A stretch of DNA of 64,000 nucleotides from Hymenobacter sp. CRA2 (GTDB taxonomy: Bacteria; Bacteroidota; Bacteroidia; Cytophagales; Hymenobacteraceae), in contig NZ_MVBC01000004.1 in NCBI RefSeq assembly GCF_002007105.1, forward strand, positions 1 through 64,000. The letters are read 5' to 3'. Numbering within the stretch: position 1 is the stretch's first letter; the number at the start of each line of letters is the position of its first letter. Position numbers and translations under genes: made by a program. Shown in pieces: positions 50,937-58,886 of the stretch. The notes below the pieces were generated by a model, which was not told where the DNA came from, searched no databases, and saw only the letters and a list, made by a program, of their open reading frames with translations.

Positions 50937-51210
50937 TTACGGATTTAGACGGATTAGCTTCGCTGAACTTCGTTTCGTCGGATTTCACGGATTTTGTAGA
51001 CGATTGTCGTCTGAACAATGGTGCCACGGCCTAAAGCCGTGGCACCATTGTTTTTTAGCACAAGTGCAGTTCAGCCGCTGGTATAGCTTTAATGCTCATT
51101 TCCAGGCGCGGAATAAAAGTCTCGGATCAATCAACGGGCGAATCGTCCGCAAAATCTGTGGAATTCGAAAAATTCGATGCAATCCGTGATTTAACTTTCG
51201 GCCGCCTCGG
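50937..51210. repeat. Intergenic element: inverted repeat arms around a strong terminator
   Basis: The left arm (50937-51012, read on minus) contains ACAAAATCCGTGAAATCCGA. The right arm (about 51140-51205, read on plus) contains GCAAAATCTGTGGAATTCGA, an imperfect inverted copy. Several ATCCGT words occur on both sides. Between them is a 15-bp perfect stem, CAATGGTGCCACGGC (51016-51030) with its complement (51036-51050), then six T. The hairpin is a good terminator for the LexA-like gene. The flanking arms resemble ATCCGTG repeats I associate with Bacteroidota intergenic regions. Confidence 0.6.
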
Positions 51211-51268
51211 TGCGTATGCGGGGCAGCATTGCTGGCTTCGGCCAGTCACGACCACACGCCTGACGCCT

Positions 51269-51988
51269 ATGCTCTCCTACATTTCAGCTACCGACCGTTT
51301 TCACGCCCAACCCGTTGCCTGGCTGAGTAGCTACCACTTGTTCAGCTTTGCCGGTTACTACGACCCGAAGAACATGCAGTTTGGGCCCCTGCGCGTGTTC
51401 AACGACGATACGGTGGCGGCCAACGCAGGCTTTCCACAGCACCCGCACCACGAAATGGAAATCGTGAGCATCGTGCTGGAGGGCGAAATCACGCACGAGG
51501 ACACGATGGGCAACAAAACGACCATCCCCGCGGGCGAAGTGCAGCGCATGACGGCCGGCACCGGCCTGGCCCACTCGGAATACAACAAGACGGATAAGCC
51601 GCTGAAATTCTATCAGCTTTGGTTTATCCCGAATCAAAAGGGCCTGGCTCCGAGCTACGAGCAGAAAAGCATTGACTTTTTGGGCTCGAAGAACGAGCTG
51701 ATTCCGCTCGTGTCGGGGCAGAAAGTGTTGGAGGACGTGGTATACATGAACTCCAATACCACCGTGTACTGGAGCAACCTGCGCGCTGATAAGGAGCTGG
51801 AGTTTAAGACCTTCCCCATCCGCCTGACCTTTCTCTACGTGCGCGAGGGCGCTATTTTTGTCAACGGCACCCGCCTCGGTCCCGGCGACCAGGCGCGCAT
51901 GACCGACGAAAATGTGATTCACTTCCGAGCCGAAAGCGACGCGCAATTCATCCTGATTGACCTGCCCGCCGCGGAAGCCAACTACTAG
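51269..51988 (+). CDS. Pirin family protein
   Basis: 239 residues, a two-cupin pirin. The metal-binding N-terminal cupin has GFPQHPHHEMEIVSIVLEGE and later HSEYNKTDKP. The C-terminal cupin has LYVREGAIFVNGTRLGPGD. Pirins of this size (YhaK/YhhW type) are iron proteins, some with quercetin 2,3-dioxygenase activity; the physiological role is usually unknown. The ATG at 51269 (MLSYISATDRFHAQP) matches the family start; upstream codons belong to the intergenic repeat element. Confidence 0.9.
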   Translation: MLSYISATDRFHAQPVAWLSSYHLFSFAGYYDPKNMQFGPLRVFNDDTVAANAGFPQHPHHEMEIVSIVLEGEITHEDTMGNKTTIPAGEVQRMTAGTGLAHSEYNKTDKPLKFYQLWFIPNQKGLAPSYEQKSIDFLGSKNELIPLVSGQKVLEDVVYMNSNTTVYWSNLRADKELEFKTFPIRLTFLYVREGAIFVNGTRLGPGDQARMTDENVIHFRAESDAQFILIDLPAAEANY

Positions 51989-52080
51989 GCGTAACAGCAA
52001 AACCCCGGCTAGCAGCTGCAAACGTTGGCCTCAGCTGATGATACAGTTGCTGTGAGACGACGCGGCTAGTCAGTTTCGCT

Positions 52081-52124
52081 CAAACGACAAGGGCGGCACC
52101 ACGTGGTGCCGCCCTTGTCGTTTG
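52081..52124. terminator. 44-base perfect palindrome, bidirectional terminator
   Basis: CAAACGACAAGGGCGGCACC continues as an exact inverted repeat to 52124. It lies between pirin (plus) and the esterase (minus). It has the same length and perfection as the palindrome at 40741. Confidence 0.75.
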
Positions 52125-52142
52125 CTGATGCCTCATTGTGTA

Positions 52143-53021
52143 TTACTTCTGCGCCGGCGGCTTGAACAGCAGACGAAACGCCCGCAGGGCCGCCGGGTGG
52201 TAGATGGTGGCGTGCGTTTCCGTGGGCAACGGCTCGTAGTAGCTGCGCAGCTTCGTGCGGTCGGCGGAGGCCTGCAGGGCCGCGTCGAGCTGGCGCGCAG
52301 CTTCCAAGTCGCCTTGGCTGCTGGTGGTTAGGTAGATGCTTTTCTGGGCGAAGCGGCTAGGCTGGTTCTGCAGCAGCTTTGCCGACTGGCCTGCGAGGTA
52401 CCTGTTGTTCCACCACAGGCTGGGGTCGATAGCGACGTAGGTGGAGAATAAATCGGGCTCCAGCAGCAGCGTTTCTACTACAAACAACCCGGCCAGTGAC
52501 TCGCCCACCACGGCGGTTTCGTCGGTGGTGCGGTAGCGGGTGCGCACGGCGGGCATCAGCTCTGTGCGGATGAAGCGCCGGAACGCCGCCGAGCCGCCCA
52601 CGCGAGGGGCAATTTTTCGGTCTTCGGCTACGTCGGTCGGGCCGGTCATGTCGCGCCGCCGTTCAGTGTTGGCAATACCTACGAGGATGAACGGGCGCAT
52701 CGTGCCGTTGCCCACGGATACCTGCACCAGGCCCGCCATGTGTAGAAAGTCCTCGTTCATGCCGCCGTCGGGCATGTAGAGCACCGGCATGCGTTCCGTC
52801 TTCGACTCCGTATAGCCAGGGGGTAGGTACACGTTGAGGCGCCGCGTTTCACCCAGCACCTTGGATTCTAGTGTGAACGTCTCGCCGATGACAAGTGGGG
52901 AAGCAGCCGCGGTGGTGGTAGTTGTCTGAGCTTTACCCGGTAATGCATTGCCGCAACAGCCCAGCAGGACAAACAAGGGCAGTAGATACGAATGTTTGAG
53001 TAGGCTCAGCGGATTACGCAC
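52143..53021 (-). CDS. Secreted alpha/beta hydrolase, esterase D-like
   Basis: 292 residues. The N-terminus is a signal peptide with a Cys-rich hydrophobic core (LLPLFVLLGCCGNALPG). The domain begins RRLNVYLPPGYTESKTERMP and has PDGG, the nucleophile elbow GESLAGLF and a late HATIYHPAAL with the probable catalytic histidine. This is the putative esterase family (PF00756 type) that includes enterochelin esterase IroE and esterase D. It would hydrolyse an ester in the periplasm; the substrate is unknown. The palindromic terminator lies just downstream. Confidence 0.85.
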   Translation of the reverse strand: MRNPLSLLKHSYLLPLFVLLGCCGNALPGKAQTTTTTAAASPLVIGETFTLESKVLGETRRLNVYLPPGYTESKTERMPVLYMPDGGMNEDFLHMAGLVQVSVGNGTMRPFILVGIANTERRRDMTGPTDVAEDRKIAPRVGGSAAFRRFIRTELMPAVRTRYRTTDETAVVGESLAGLFVVETLLLEPDLFSTYVAIDPSLWWNNRYLAGQSAKLLQNQPSRFAQKSIYLTTSSQGDLEAARQLDAALQASADRTKLRSYYEPLPTETHATIYHPAALRAFRLLFKPPAQK

Positions 53022-53096
53022 GCGCAGTGGGAGCTAGGTTTTGACTAGTCGAAAGTAAAGCACAACGATGAGAGCCTGCTGATAACATTGTGAGAG

Positions 53097-53729
53097 CTAG
53101 GAAAAATATTGTCTACGCAAGACTAGTGCTAATGCCAGCATCGATAGGCCAAGTGCCGCATAGGCGGGAAGGGTACTAGCCGACGAACTTTGCGTGTTGG
53201 GAAAGTGCTCGTTTCGATAAGCATTGAGCAGTGCGTACTCATTTAGCCAATTCTTAAGGTAAAGAGGCAGTTGCTGCCTTAGTTGCTCCTCGATATAAGC
53301 TTCCTGGTCCGCTGAATCTGGCTTGACACCCGGTGGGGGCGGGATAAGTATAAAACCAGGTTCGGTGAGGCTACCGGATAAACTGCACAAATCAAGAGGC
53401 ATGATGTAGCCCTCGTCGTTTAGGCCAGCATAGAAGATCCATAAACCCGGCGTGACTGTAAGCCCACAGCTGGTCATATGTTCATTTAGCCCAGTGAGGG
53501 TATCACTCTTGATAGCGCCTTTGAACAATTCAACAACTCTTACCTGATAACTGCCCCGGCTCGCAGAAATAACTTCCCCGATAAATACGTAGCTGGAGCG
53601 TTCTAATTCTGTTCGTACTTGTTGGAGCGACCATTTATCTCCCCGGGGAGGCAGGCATTCACAGGCATGAGCGTAGTATCCGTACAGCAAAAAGGTAAGG
53701 CCAAACACGAGTTGTTTACAAAACTGCAC
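53097..53729 (-). CDS. Secreted NTR/TIMP-like protein with C-terminal membrane anchor
   Basis: 210 residues. The signal peptide MQFCKQLVFGLTFLLYGYYA is followed by HACECLPPR, then SSYVFIGEVISASRGSYQVR and VVELFKGAIKSDTLTG. A Cys-x-Cys at the mature N-terminus and this strand order recall NTR/TIMP-type domains, so it may inhibit or bind a protease, but the match is by pattern. The C-terminus has one membrane segment (AALGLSMLALALVLRRQYFS). The coding sequence is AT-richer than its surroundings (28 G+C in 53521-53580, against 40 in 55081-55140), which suggests recent acquisition or weak selection. Confidence 0.7.
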   Translation of the reverse strand: MQFCKQLVFGLTFLLYGYYAHACECLPPRGDKWSLQQVRTELERSSYVFIGEVISASRGSYQVRVVELFKGAIKSDTLTGLNEHMTSCGLTVTPGLWIFYAGLNDEGYIMPLDLCSLSGSLTEPGFILIPPPPGVKPDSADQEAYIEEQLRQQLPLYLKNWLNEYALLNAYRNEHFPNTQSSSASTLPAYAALGLSMLALALVLRRQYFS

Positions 53730-53873
53730 GGAACGGTGGAGGTTGAAGAGCGGTCAGACAATTCTTAAAGAGCTTGGCCGCAGCGCGTCCCATAAAAGGG
53801 GCACTGCGGCCAAAGGGTTGAGCAAAGCGACTCGCAGACGCTCAGCTTATGGTACTACAACGAAGAGCAAGAA

Positions 53874-55733
53874 CTACATCGTGTACTTCCGCCCTTTGTT
53901 CTGCTGCTTCAGGTAAGTCATCAGCGGCTGGAAGTAATCCACCATGGCGCGGGCGGAAAGGTCTTCGCCGGTTTTCTCGCGTAGCAACTGGCGCCAGTCG
54001 GCGGAGGCGCCGGGGTACATGATGTCGCGCAGGAACTTGCCCACTTCCTTATTGCCGTAGTAGTTGGTGGCGTGCGGGTCCTGGTGCAGGATATGCTTGC
54101 TGATGTGGTCGTGGAGCTGGAACAGGATGACGTAGCTCAGCGCGTAGTCATAGTACTGGGCCGGGTCGTCGTTGATGTGCGTTTTGGTTGCCGGATCGAG
54201 GTACTGCTCGTCGCGCGCGGTGGGCGGCACGATGCCCTGGTACTGCTTGGATAGCTCCCACCAGCGGGCGTTCAGCTGGTCTTGGGAGAGGTTGTCGGCG
54301 TAGAACGAATTTTCCCACTCGCTCATCACACCCGAGGCGAAGGGGATGAACACCACGTAGTTAAGCGCCTCTTTCAGCAGCGTCTGCGTCTGGTTGGTCT
54401 GCGTCTTAGGGTCCACCAAGTTCAGGCCGGCCAGGAAGGGCTTCTGGGTGGCGGCCAGGCCCATCAGGCTGCCCATGGCTTCGTGGTAGGCGCGGTTGGC
54501 GCCGCCGCGCAGCAGCACGGGCACGTCGGGGTTGGTGTAGGTGAGGTAGTAGTAGATGTGGCCCAGCTCGTGGTGGGTCGTCTCGTACCACTCGGTGTTG
54601 GGCTCCACGCTCATCAGGCTGCGCACGTCCTGGTTCAGGTCCATGTGCCAGGCCGAGGCGTGGTTATTCTTCTTGTAGGTGGCGCCGGCCGGCAGCGGGT
54701 ACAGGCTCGATTTCTCCCAGAACACGGCGGGCAGGGCCGGGTAGCCCAGGCTTTGGTAAAAGCGCTCGGCCTGCTTTACCTGCCATTCTGCGCCTTTTTT
54801 GGCCAGAATGGGGTCGAGGTTCAGGCCCTTCACGTCCACCATGGCGCTCCAGTCCTGGCCCCAGCGGTTGGGCAGCCAGTGAGCGGGCAGGTAGTCGGGT
54901 ACCTGCTTCTGGCCGTACTTCTTCGCCAGCTCGTAGCGGGCGTAGGTGTGCAGCTCGCGGTAGAGCGGGCGCAGCTCCTCGTTGATTTTGCGCACCAGCT
55001 GCATCATCTCCTCGCGGGTCATGCCGTAGTCGGAGGCCTGGTAGCTGAAGTAATCGGGGTAGCCCAGGGCCTGCACCACCTGATTGCGCAGAGTGCGCAG
55101 GTTCAGCAGCCCCTCCTTGAGCGTGGGGCCCACCGCCTTGCTGGCTTCCCAGGCAGCCAGGCGCTTCTGCGGGTTCTTCTCCTCGCGCAGCACGCGGTCC
55201 AGGTCGTTGGTCGTCACGGCCTTGCTCTGGTACTTGTATTCGTAGCCGTAGAGCTTCTCGGTCTGCTGCGTTTCGGCCTTGATGCGGCGCTTCACCACGT
55301 CGGCCACCGTCTGGGGCGAGCCGGCGGCGTTGTACAGGGCCGTCTGCAGCTGCTTTACTTGCAGCGGCGTCAGTTCGGCCTTGTGCTCCAGCAGCTCGCG
55401 CAGACGCTTGATGTTCTCGGCACTGCCGTTGAAAGCCGCGAAGGCTTCATTGGCGCGGGCCGTAGCGGCCGAATTGGTGGTGTCGCCGGCCACGATGTGG
55501 GTATTGGAACGCCACTCCGCCTCCGACGACTGGGTGTAGAGGCGCTGGTACTGCTGGGAGTAGGCGGTGAGAAACTGCTCGGCGTCGCGTTGCCAGTTGA
55601 TGGGCACGGCGGGTTGCGTAGCCGGTTCGGCCGAGGCCGGTGGGGGAGTGGTGGAGGCCGCCGGAGCGGAGGCTTTCTGCGCGCAGCCGGCCAGCAGGGC
55701 GGCGGTGAGCAAGGGGAGAAGGTGCTTGTGCAT
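53874..55733 (-). CDS. M2-type peptidase (ACE homologue), lipoprotein
   Basis: 619 residues. The ATG at 55731-55733 gives a lipoprotein signal (MHKHLLPLLTAALLAGCAQK). The zinc motif HEXXH is in YETTHHELGHIYYYL near residue 388, with the third ligand Glu in NRAYHEAMGSLMGL, as in peptidase family M2 (angiotensin-converting enzyme). Length and the all-helical character fit. It would be a periplasmic or surface dipeptidyl carboxypeptidase; the substrate is unknown. A TACATTTG box lies about 33 bases upstream of the start. It is divergent from the SMI1/KNR4 gene. Confidence 0.9.
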   Translation of the reverse strand: MHKHLLPLLTAALLAGCAQKASAPAASTTPPPASAEPATQPAVPINWQRDAEQFLTAYSQQYQRLYTQSSEAEWRSNTHIVAGDTTNSAATARANEAFAAFNGSAENIKRLRELLEHKAELTPLQVKQLQTALYNAAGSPQTVADVVKRRIKAETQQTEKLYGYEYKYQSKAVTTNDLDRVLREEKNPQKRLAAWEASKAVGPTLKEGLLNLRTLRNQVVQALGYPDYFSYQASDYGMTREEMMQLVRKINEELRPLYRELHTYARYELAKKYGQKQVPDYLPAHWLPNRWGQDWSAMVDVKGLNLDPILAKKGAEWQVKQAERFYQSLGYPALPAVFWEKSSLYPLPAGATYKKNNHASAWHMDLNQDVRSLMSVEPNTEWYETTHHELGHIYYYLTYTNPDVPVLLRGGANRAYHEAMGSLMGLAATQKPFLAGLNLVDPKTQTNQTQTLLKEALNYVVFIPFASGVMSEWENSFYADNLSQDQLNARWWELSKQYQGIVPPTARDEQYLDPATKTHINDDPAQYYDYALSYVILFQLHDHISKHILHQDPHATNYYGNKEVGKFLRDIMYPGASADWRQLLREKTGEDLSARAMVDYFQPLMTYLKQQNKGRKYTM

Positions 55734-55766
55734 GGGATGAGACGCCGCACAGGGGAAGGGCGTAGC

Positions 55767-55774
55767 CAAATGTA
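55767..55774 (-). promoter_or_regulatory. minus-7 box TACATTTG of the M2 peptidase gene
   Basis: A perfect TAnnTTTG on the minus strand, 33 bases before the ATG. No clear minus-33 TTG at the expected distance. Confidence 0.5.
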
Positions 55775-55834
55775 GCAAAGCCGTGCGCTCTTATCTTGCG
55801 TTGGGCCGACTTCGGCCCCGCAACTAATAAGCCC

Positions 55835-56353
55835 GTGACCTACGACTTGGACCTCAGCACCTTCTGGGAAGACAGCGACTACGCTCGCAAAGCATACGTG
55901 GAAGCGCCGCCGACTCCGGAGCTGATTCGCTCCGTCGAGGCCGAGCTGGGCTACAAACTGCCCGCGTTCTACCTCTGGCTGATGCAGAGCCAGAACGGCG
56001 GCATTCCACGCAACACCTGTTTTCCCACCGCCCAGCCCACGTCCTGGGCCGACGACCACGTAGCCATTACTGGCATTGCGGGCATCGGGCGCAGCAAAAG
56101 CTACTCGCTCTGCGGCGAGCTGGGCAGCCAGTTCATGCTCGACGAGTGGGGCTACCCGCCCATCGGCGTGTGCGTGTGCGACTGTCCTTCGGCTGGCCAC
56201 GACATGATCATGCTCGACTACTCCGCCTGTGGCCCCGAAGGGGAGCCTACCGTGGTGCACGTGGATCAGGAAAGCGACTACAAAATTACCTTCCTGGCGC
56301 CTGATTTCGAGACGTTCGTGCGGGGCTTAGTCAACGAGGAAGCGTACGACTAG
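55835..56353 (+). CDS. SMI1/KNR4 (SUKH) family protein
   Basis: 172 residues. The early helix ELIRSVEAELGYKLPAFYLW is the typical opening of SUKH domains, followed by LMQSQNGGIP, FMLDEWGYPPIGVCVCDCPS and DMIMLDYSACGPEGEPTVVH. In bacteria SUKH proteins often act as immunity factors against secreted toxins, but no toxin gene is adjacent, so that role is not claimed. Start GTG 55835 (MTYDLDLSTFW) is preferred; TTG at 55796 would add 13 residues. The small HTH-free sequence has no signal peptide. Confidence 0.8.
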   Translation: MTYDLDLSTFWEDSDYARKAYVEAPPTPELIRSVEAELGYKLPAFYLWLMQSQNGGIPRNTCFPTAQPTSWADDHVAITGIAGIGRSKSYSLCGELGSQFMLDEWGYPPIGVCVCDCPSAGHDMIMLDYSACGPEGEPTVVHVDQESDYKITFLAPDFETFVRGLVNEEAYD

Positions 56354-56451
56354 CTCGGCTCCAGGAGCTGGCTCTTAGACACCAAGCGTCCGCGCTGTGA
56401 GGATCGGGTTGCGTAGGCTGCCGGGCAAGCCTTCCAAAGAAAACCTAAGGC

Positions 56452-56766
56452 CTAAGCTCGGCGCTGAACCGGCTTAGTAGATTGGGGCGAAGCGCGGCGC
56501 CAAGCCCGCAGCGCATGCGCCGTGGGAGCCAGAAAAAGCAGCATCAGCCCAGCGCCTAGTAAGTAGAGCAGTACTGGAGTGCCCGTCTGCGCCCGGCCGC
56601 CGCTGGGGTAGGCAAACGAGTGCACGCCGCGCCAGTCCAGCAGCAGCCCTAGCCCAATAAAGCTCAGCCCAACCAGCTGCCCCGTGAAAATACCCAGCAG
56701 CTGCCGCCACCGTGGTGCCCCGGCGCGGCCGCTGCCCTGCTCGCGGATTGCGGCCATCAGTCCCAT
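56452..56766 (-). CDS. Small membrane protein
   Basis: 104 residues with two hydrophobic segments (IFTGQLVGLSFIGLGLLLDW and LLYLLGAGLMLLFLAPTAHA). The start ATG at 56764-56766 is supported by a perfect TACCTTTG box 5 bases upstream. The C-terminus is basic (RAWRRASPQSTKPVQRRA). It is not recognised as a known family. It is divergent from the broken gene at 56861. Confidence 0.65.
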   Translation of the reverse strand: MGLMAAIREQGSGRAGAPRWRQLLGIFTGQLVGLSFIGLGLLLDWRGVHSFAYPSGGRAQTGTPVLLYLLGAGLMLLFLAPTAHALRAWRRASPQSTKPVQRRA

Positions 56767-56771
56767 GGAGC

Positions 56772-56779
56772 CAAAGGTA
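56772..56779 (-). promoter_or_regulatory. minus-7 box TACCTTTG of the small membrane protein gene
   Basis: A perfect TAnnTTTG, 5 bases before the ATG, so the mRNA would be leaderless. Confidence 0.65.
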
Positions 56780-56860
56780 CGCGCGGAGTTTCTGCGCGGC
56801 GCAGTTTCGGTAAGCTGGCCCGGCTGATATACTTGCATTTGCTTTGACCCCGAGCTTGCT

Positions 56861-57503
56861 ATGGGTACCAGAACCAAAGTCGGCTGCTCGGTGCGCTAGC
56901 CATTGGCTATGGCTCCGTGCATATGTGCCTGCAGCACCGCTATTCCGACGCGGTGCCGGACCGGATTCGCGCGCTGGCGCCGCAGTCGGCAGCGGCGGTG
57001 CGGGCTCTGCCGGCCGGGGCGTCCGTGCTGGTCGAAGGCACCGTTGCCGAAACCAATGCCAAGCACAACTACTCACTGGTGGCTTACGTGCTTAGCAGCG
57101 GGTTGAAGCTGTCGAAAAACGAGCCCGGCCATTGGATTGAGGACGATGACTGGGTAGCGCCCCGGTTGCAGCTGACCATTCCAGGAGGGAGCGTAATGCT
57201 GGAGCCTACGCCCTGCGCGAAACGCCGGTGGGCAAGCAAACCAAGCTGCACCACTACAGCGGCTTCGACCGCCAGGCCAAGGTATTTGCCGTGGGCACGT
57301 GTACAGCCCAGGGCACCATCCAGGCGCAGGGCCTGTACGGTGGCACCCGAAACCGGTTCCTGCTCAAGAGTACCGGCGAAACCTGGGCCACCTATTTCAC
57401 CGATTTGTTTGCCATCGGCTTGGGTACCCTCATGATTGGCCTGACGCTCTGGGCCACCGGCGGGCGAGTGGAGCCGCGCCGCAAACCCGTGTCTGCCGGC
57501 TAA
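56861..57503 (+). pseudogene. Membrane protein gene with one or two frameshifts
   Basis: Part one (RLLGALAIGYGSVHMCLQHR, then ALPAGASVLVEGTVAETNAK to LQLTIPGGSVML) is in one frame to about 57200. Part two (GAYALRETPVGKQTKLHHYS to LFAIGLGTLMIGLTLWATGG) continues from 57201 in another frame to 57503. A single added base joins them into one protein of about 200 residues with an N-terminal and a C-terminal membrane segment. The natural start ATG at 56861 (MGTRTK) is in a third frame relative to part one, so a second shift near 56880 is likely. The overall plan recalls GIDE-type membrane proteins, but this is tentative. Confidence 0.7.
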
Positions 57504-58445
57504 TTACGCGGCCGCGTCGGCTTCCTGCGTCTGCTGGCAGCAGTTCTTGAACTTCTCGCCCGAGCCGCAGGGGCACGGGTCGTTGCGCCCCAGGCGCTTG
57601 GGTGCCTTCTTCAGCAGCCGGCGCGGGTCGAAGCGGGCGAAGCGCAGACCGGGGTCTTGCCGGAAGGTGCGCGTCAGCAGTTCGTACAGCTGCGGGTGGT
57701 GTTGCTCCAGCTGCTCGGGCTTCTCGAAGAAGTATTCAAGTACCACCGCGAAAAACTCAGCGGTGCTCGTGCCGCCGTAGTCCCCGATGGTGGACTTGCC
57801 GGCCCGAATCTGCTCGATTTCCTCGTGCATTACGCGCTGCCACTCGGGCACCAGCTCCCGCGGCAGCATCAGCAGCGGGATGCCGTCGATTTGCCCGTCG
57901 GCCTCGTCCAGCAGGTGCGCAAACTCGTGGATGCCCACGTTCTGCTTGTCCTTCGCGTCGCGGAAGCCCTGCTCCAGCGCCGCCTTCGACAGGCGCATGT
58001 AGTGGTCATGCTGAAAGTTCTGCACTGAGCCGAGCAGGGTACCTTCCAGCGGGGCCACTTCTTTGCTTTCGTCGCGGGGCAGCTGCCAGGCGTCCGGAAA
58101 CACCAGCACTTCGCCCAGGTTGTTGTACTCCCAGCCGCCACGGAAACCAAAAATGGGAATCACGGCCGAGCAGGCCACCAGCAACCGCGTGGTGTCGTCG
58201 ATGCCGGTTTTGATGCCGGTAATGCGCGTCTGGCCCAGAAATAACTGCACCTGCTTTTCAAAGCGCAGTTTTTCGGTATCGGTGAGGGCGCTGTAAAAGG
58301 CGACTCGCTCCGTAAGAATGGTGCGCCAGTCCTCGGGGAAGGGCTGGGCCAGCAGCCGGGCCCGGTGGCGCCGGCCGCCCGTGGCGAAGCGGTAAATCAG
58401 AAAAACGATGCCGGCCAGCACGGCCAGGCCCAGTAAGTACTCCAT
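57504..58445 (-). CDS. MtfA-like zinc peptidase with C-terminal SEC-C motif
   Basis: 313 residues. One N-terminal membrane segment (MEYLLGLAVLAGIVFLIYRF) is followed by the MtfA/DUF980 domain: WRTILTERVAFYSALTDTEK, LVFPDAW, and the zinc motif HEFAH near residue 172 with the downstream STAEFFAVVLEYFFEKPEQL. The last 30 residues add a SEC-C zinc-binding motif (RNDPCPCGSGEKFKNCC), which E. coli MtfA lacks. In E. coli MtfA binds the Mlc repressor and controls glucose uptake; that link is not shown here. The gene abuts the broken membrane protein gene (convergent). Confidence 0.9.
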   Translation of the reverse strand: MEYLLGLAVLAGIVFLIYRFATGGRRHRARLLAQPFPEDWRTILTERVAFYSALTDTEKLRFEKQVQLFLGQTRITGIKTGIDDTTRLLVACSAVIPIFGFRGGWEYNNLGEVLVFPDAWQLPRDESKEVAPLEGTLLGSVQNFQHDHYMRLSKAALEQGFRDAKDKQNVGIHEFAHLLDEADGQIDGIPLLMLPRELVPEWQRVMHEEIEQIRAGKSTIGDYGGTSTAEFFAVVLEYFFEKPEQLEQHHPQLYELLTRTFRQDPGLRFARFDPRRLLKKAPKRLGRNDPCPCGSGEKFKNCCQQTQEADAAA

Positions 58446-58490
58446 AGTTGCCGGAGGAACGGGGGCGGAGTGGTTTGGTTGCCGACCGGC

Positions 58491-58826
58491 TCAGCAAGCT
58501 TCCGGCCCTAGGTGCGCGTGCAGCCGCTCGCGCAGCAACTCGATCAGGACCGGGTCCTGAAACTGGTACTTGTCGGGAATGCGCAGGCAGATAACGGGCT
58601 TACCCTCCAAGGCATCGGCAAACTTATCGCGCAGGCGGTCGGCGTGGCGCCGCTCCATCACAAACACCACATCGGCCCAGCCCAGGTGGCCGGCCGTGAC
58701 GCGCACCCGCGCACCGGGCTCGGTGCCCGCCGAGCGCGCCTCATAATCCGCGTGCTGGTCGAACAAGTGCTCGGCCGTGAGGCTGCGCCAGCGGTTCTGG
58801 CTGCAAATAAACAGCAGGTTACGCAT
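58491..58826 (-). CDS. Low-molecular-weight phosphotyrosine phosphatase-like protein
   Basis: 111 residues, shorter than the usual 150. The P-loop C(x)5RS is intact: LFICSQNRWRSLTAEHLF. The general-acid aspartate may lie in RIPDKYQFQDP near residue 90. This short form is known in many bacteria as a phosphotyrosine phosphatase-like protein. It would act in the cytoplasm on a phosphoprotein. It lies upstream of mtfA on the same strand (45-base gap). Confidence 0.85.
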   Translation of the reverse strand: MRNLLFICSQNRWRSLTAEHLFDQHADYEARSAGTEPGARVRVTAGHLGWADVVFVMERRHADRLRDKFADALEGKPVICLRIPDKYQFQDPVLIELLRERLHAHLGPEAC

Positions 58827-58886
58827 GGGCGGCTAAGCTAATGAGGCTACTGCTGCGGCCCTTGAGAAGGGGGCGGCCAGCATACG

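Noticed and set aside
54282-55775. 497-codon plus-strand frame opposite the M2 peptidase
   Set aside because: Antisense shadow; Val/Gln/Gly-rich, no domains, and the peptidase on the other strand is unambiguous.
55835-56353. SMI1/KNR4 protein as part of a toxin-immunity locus
   Set aside because: No polymorphic toxin, Rhs or secretion effector gene lies nearby.
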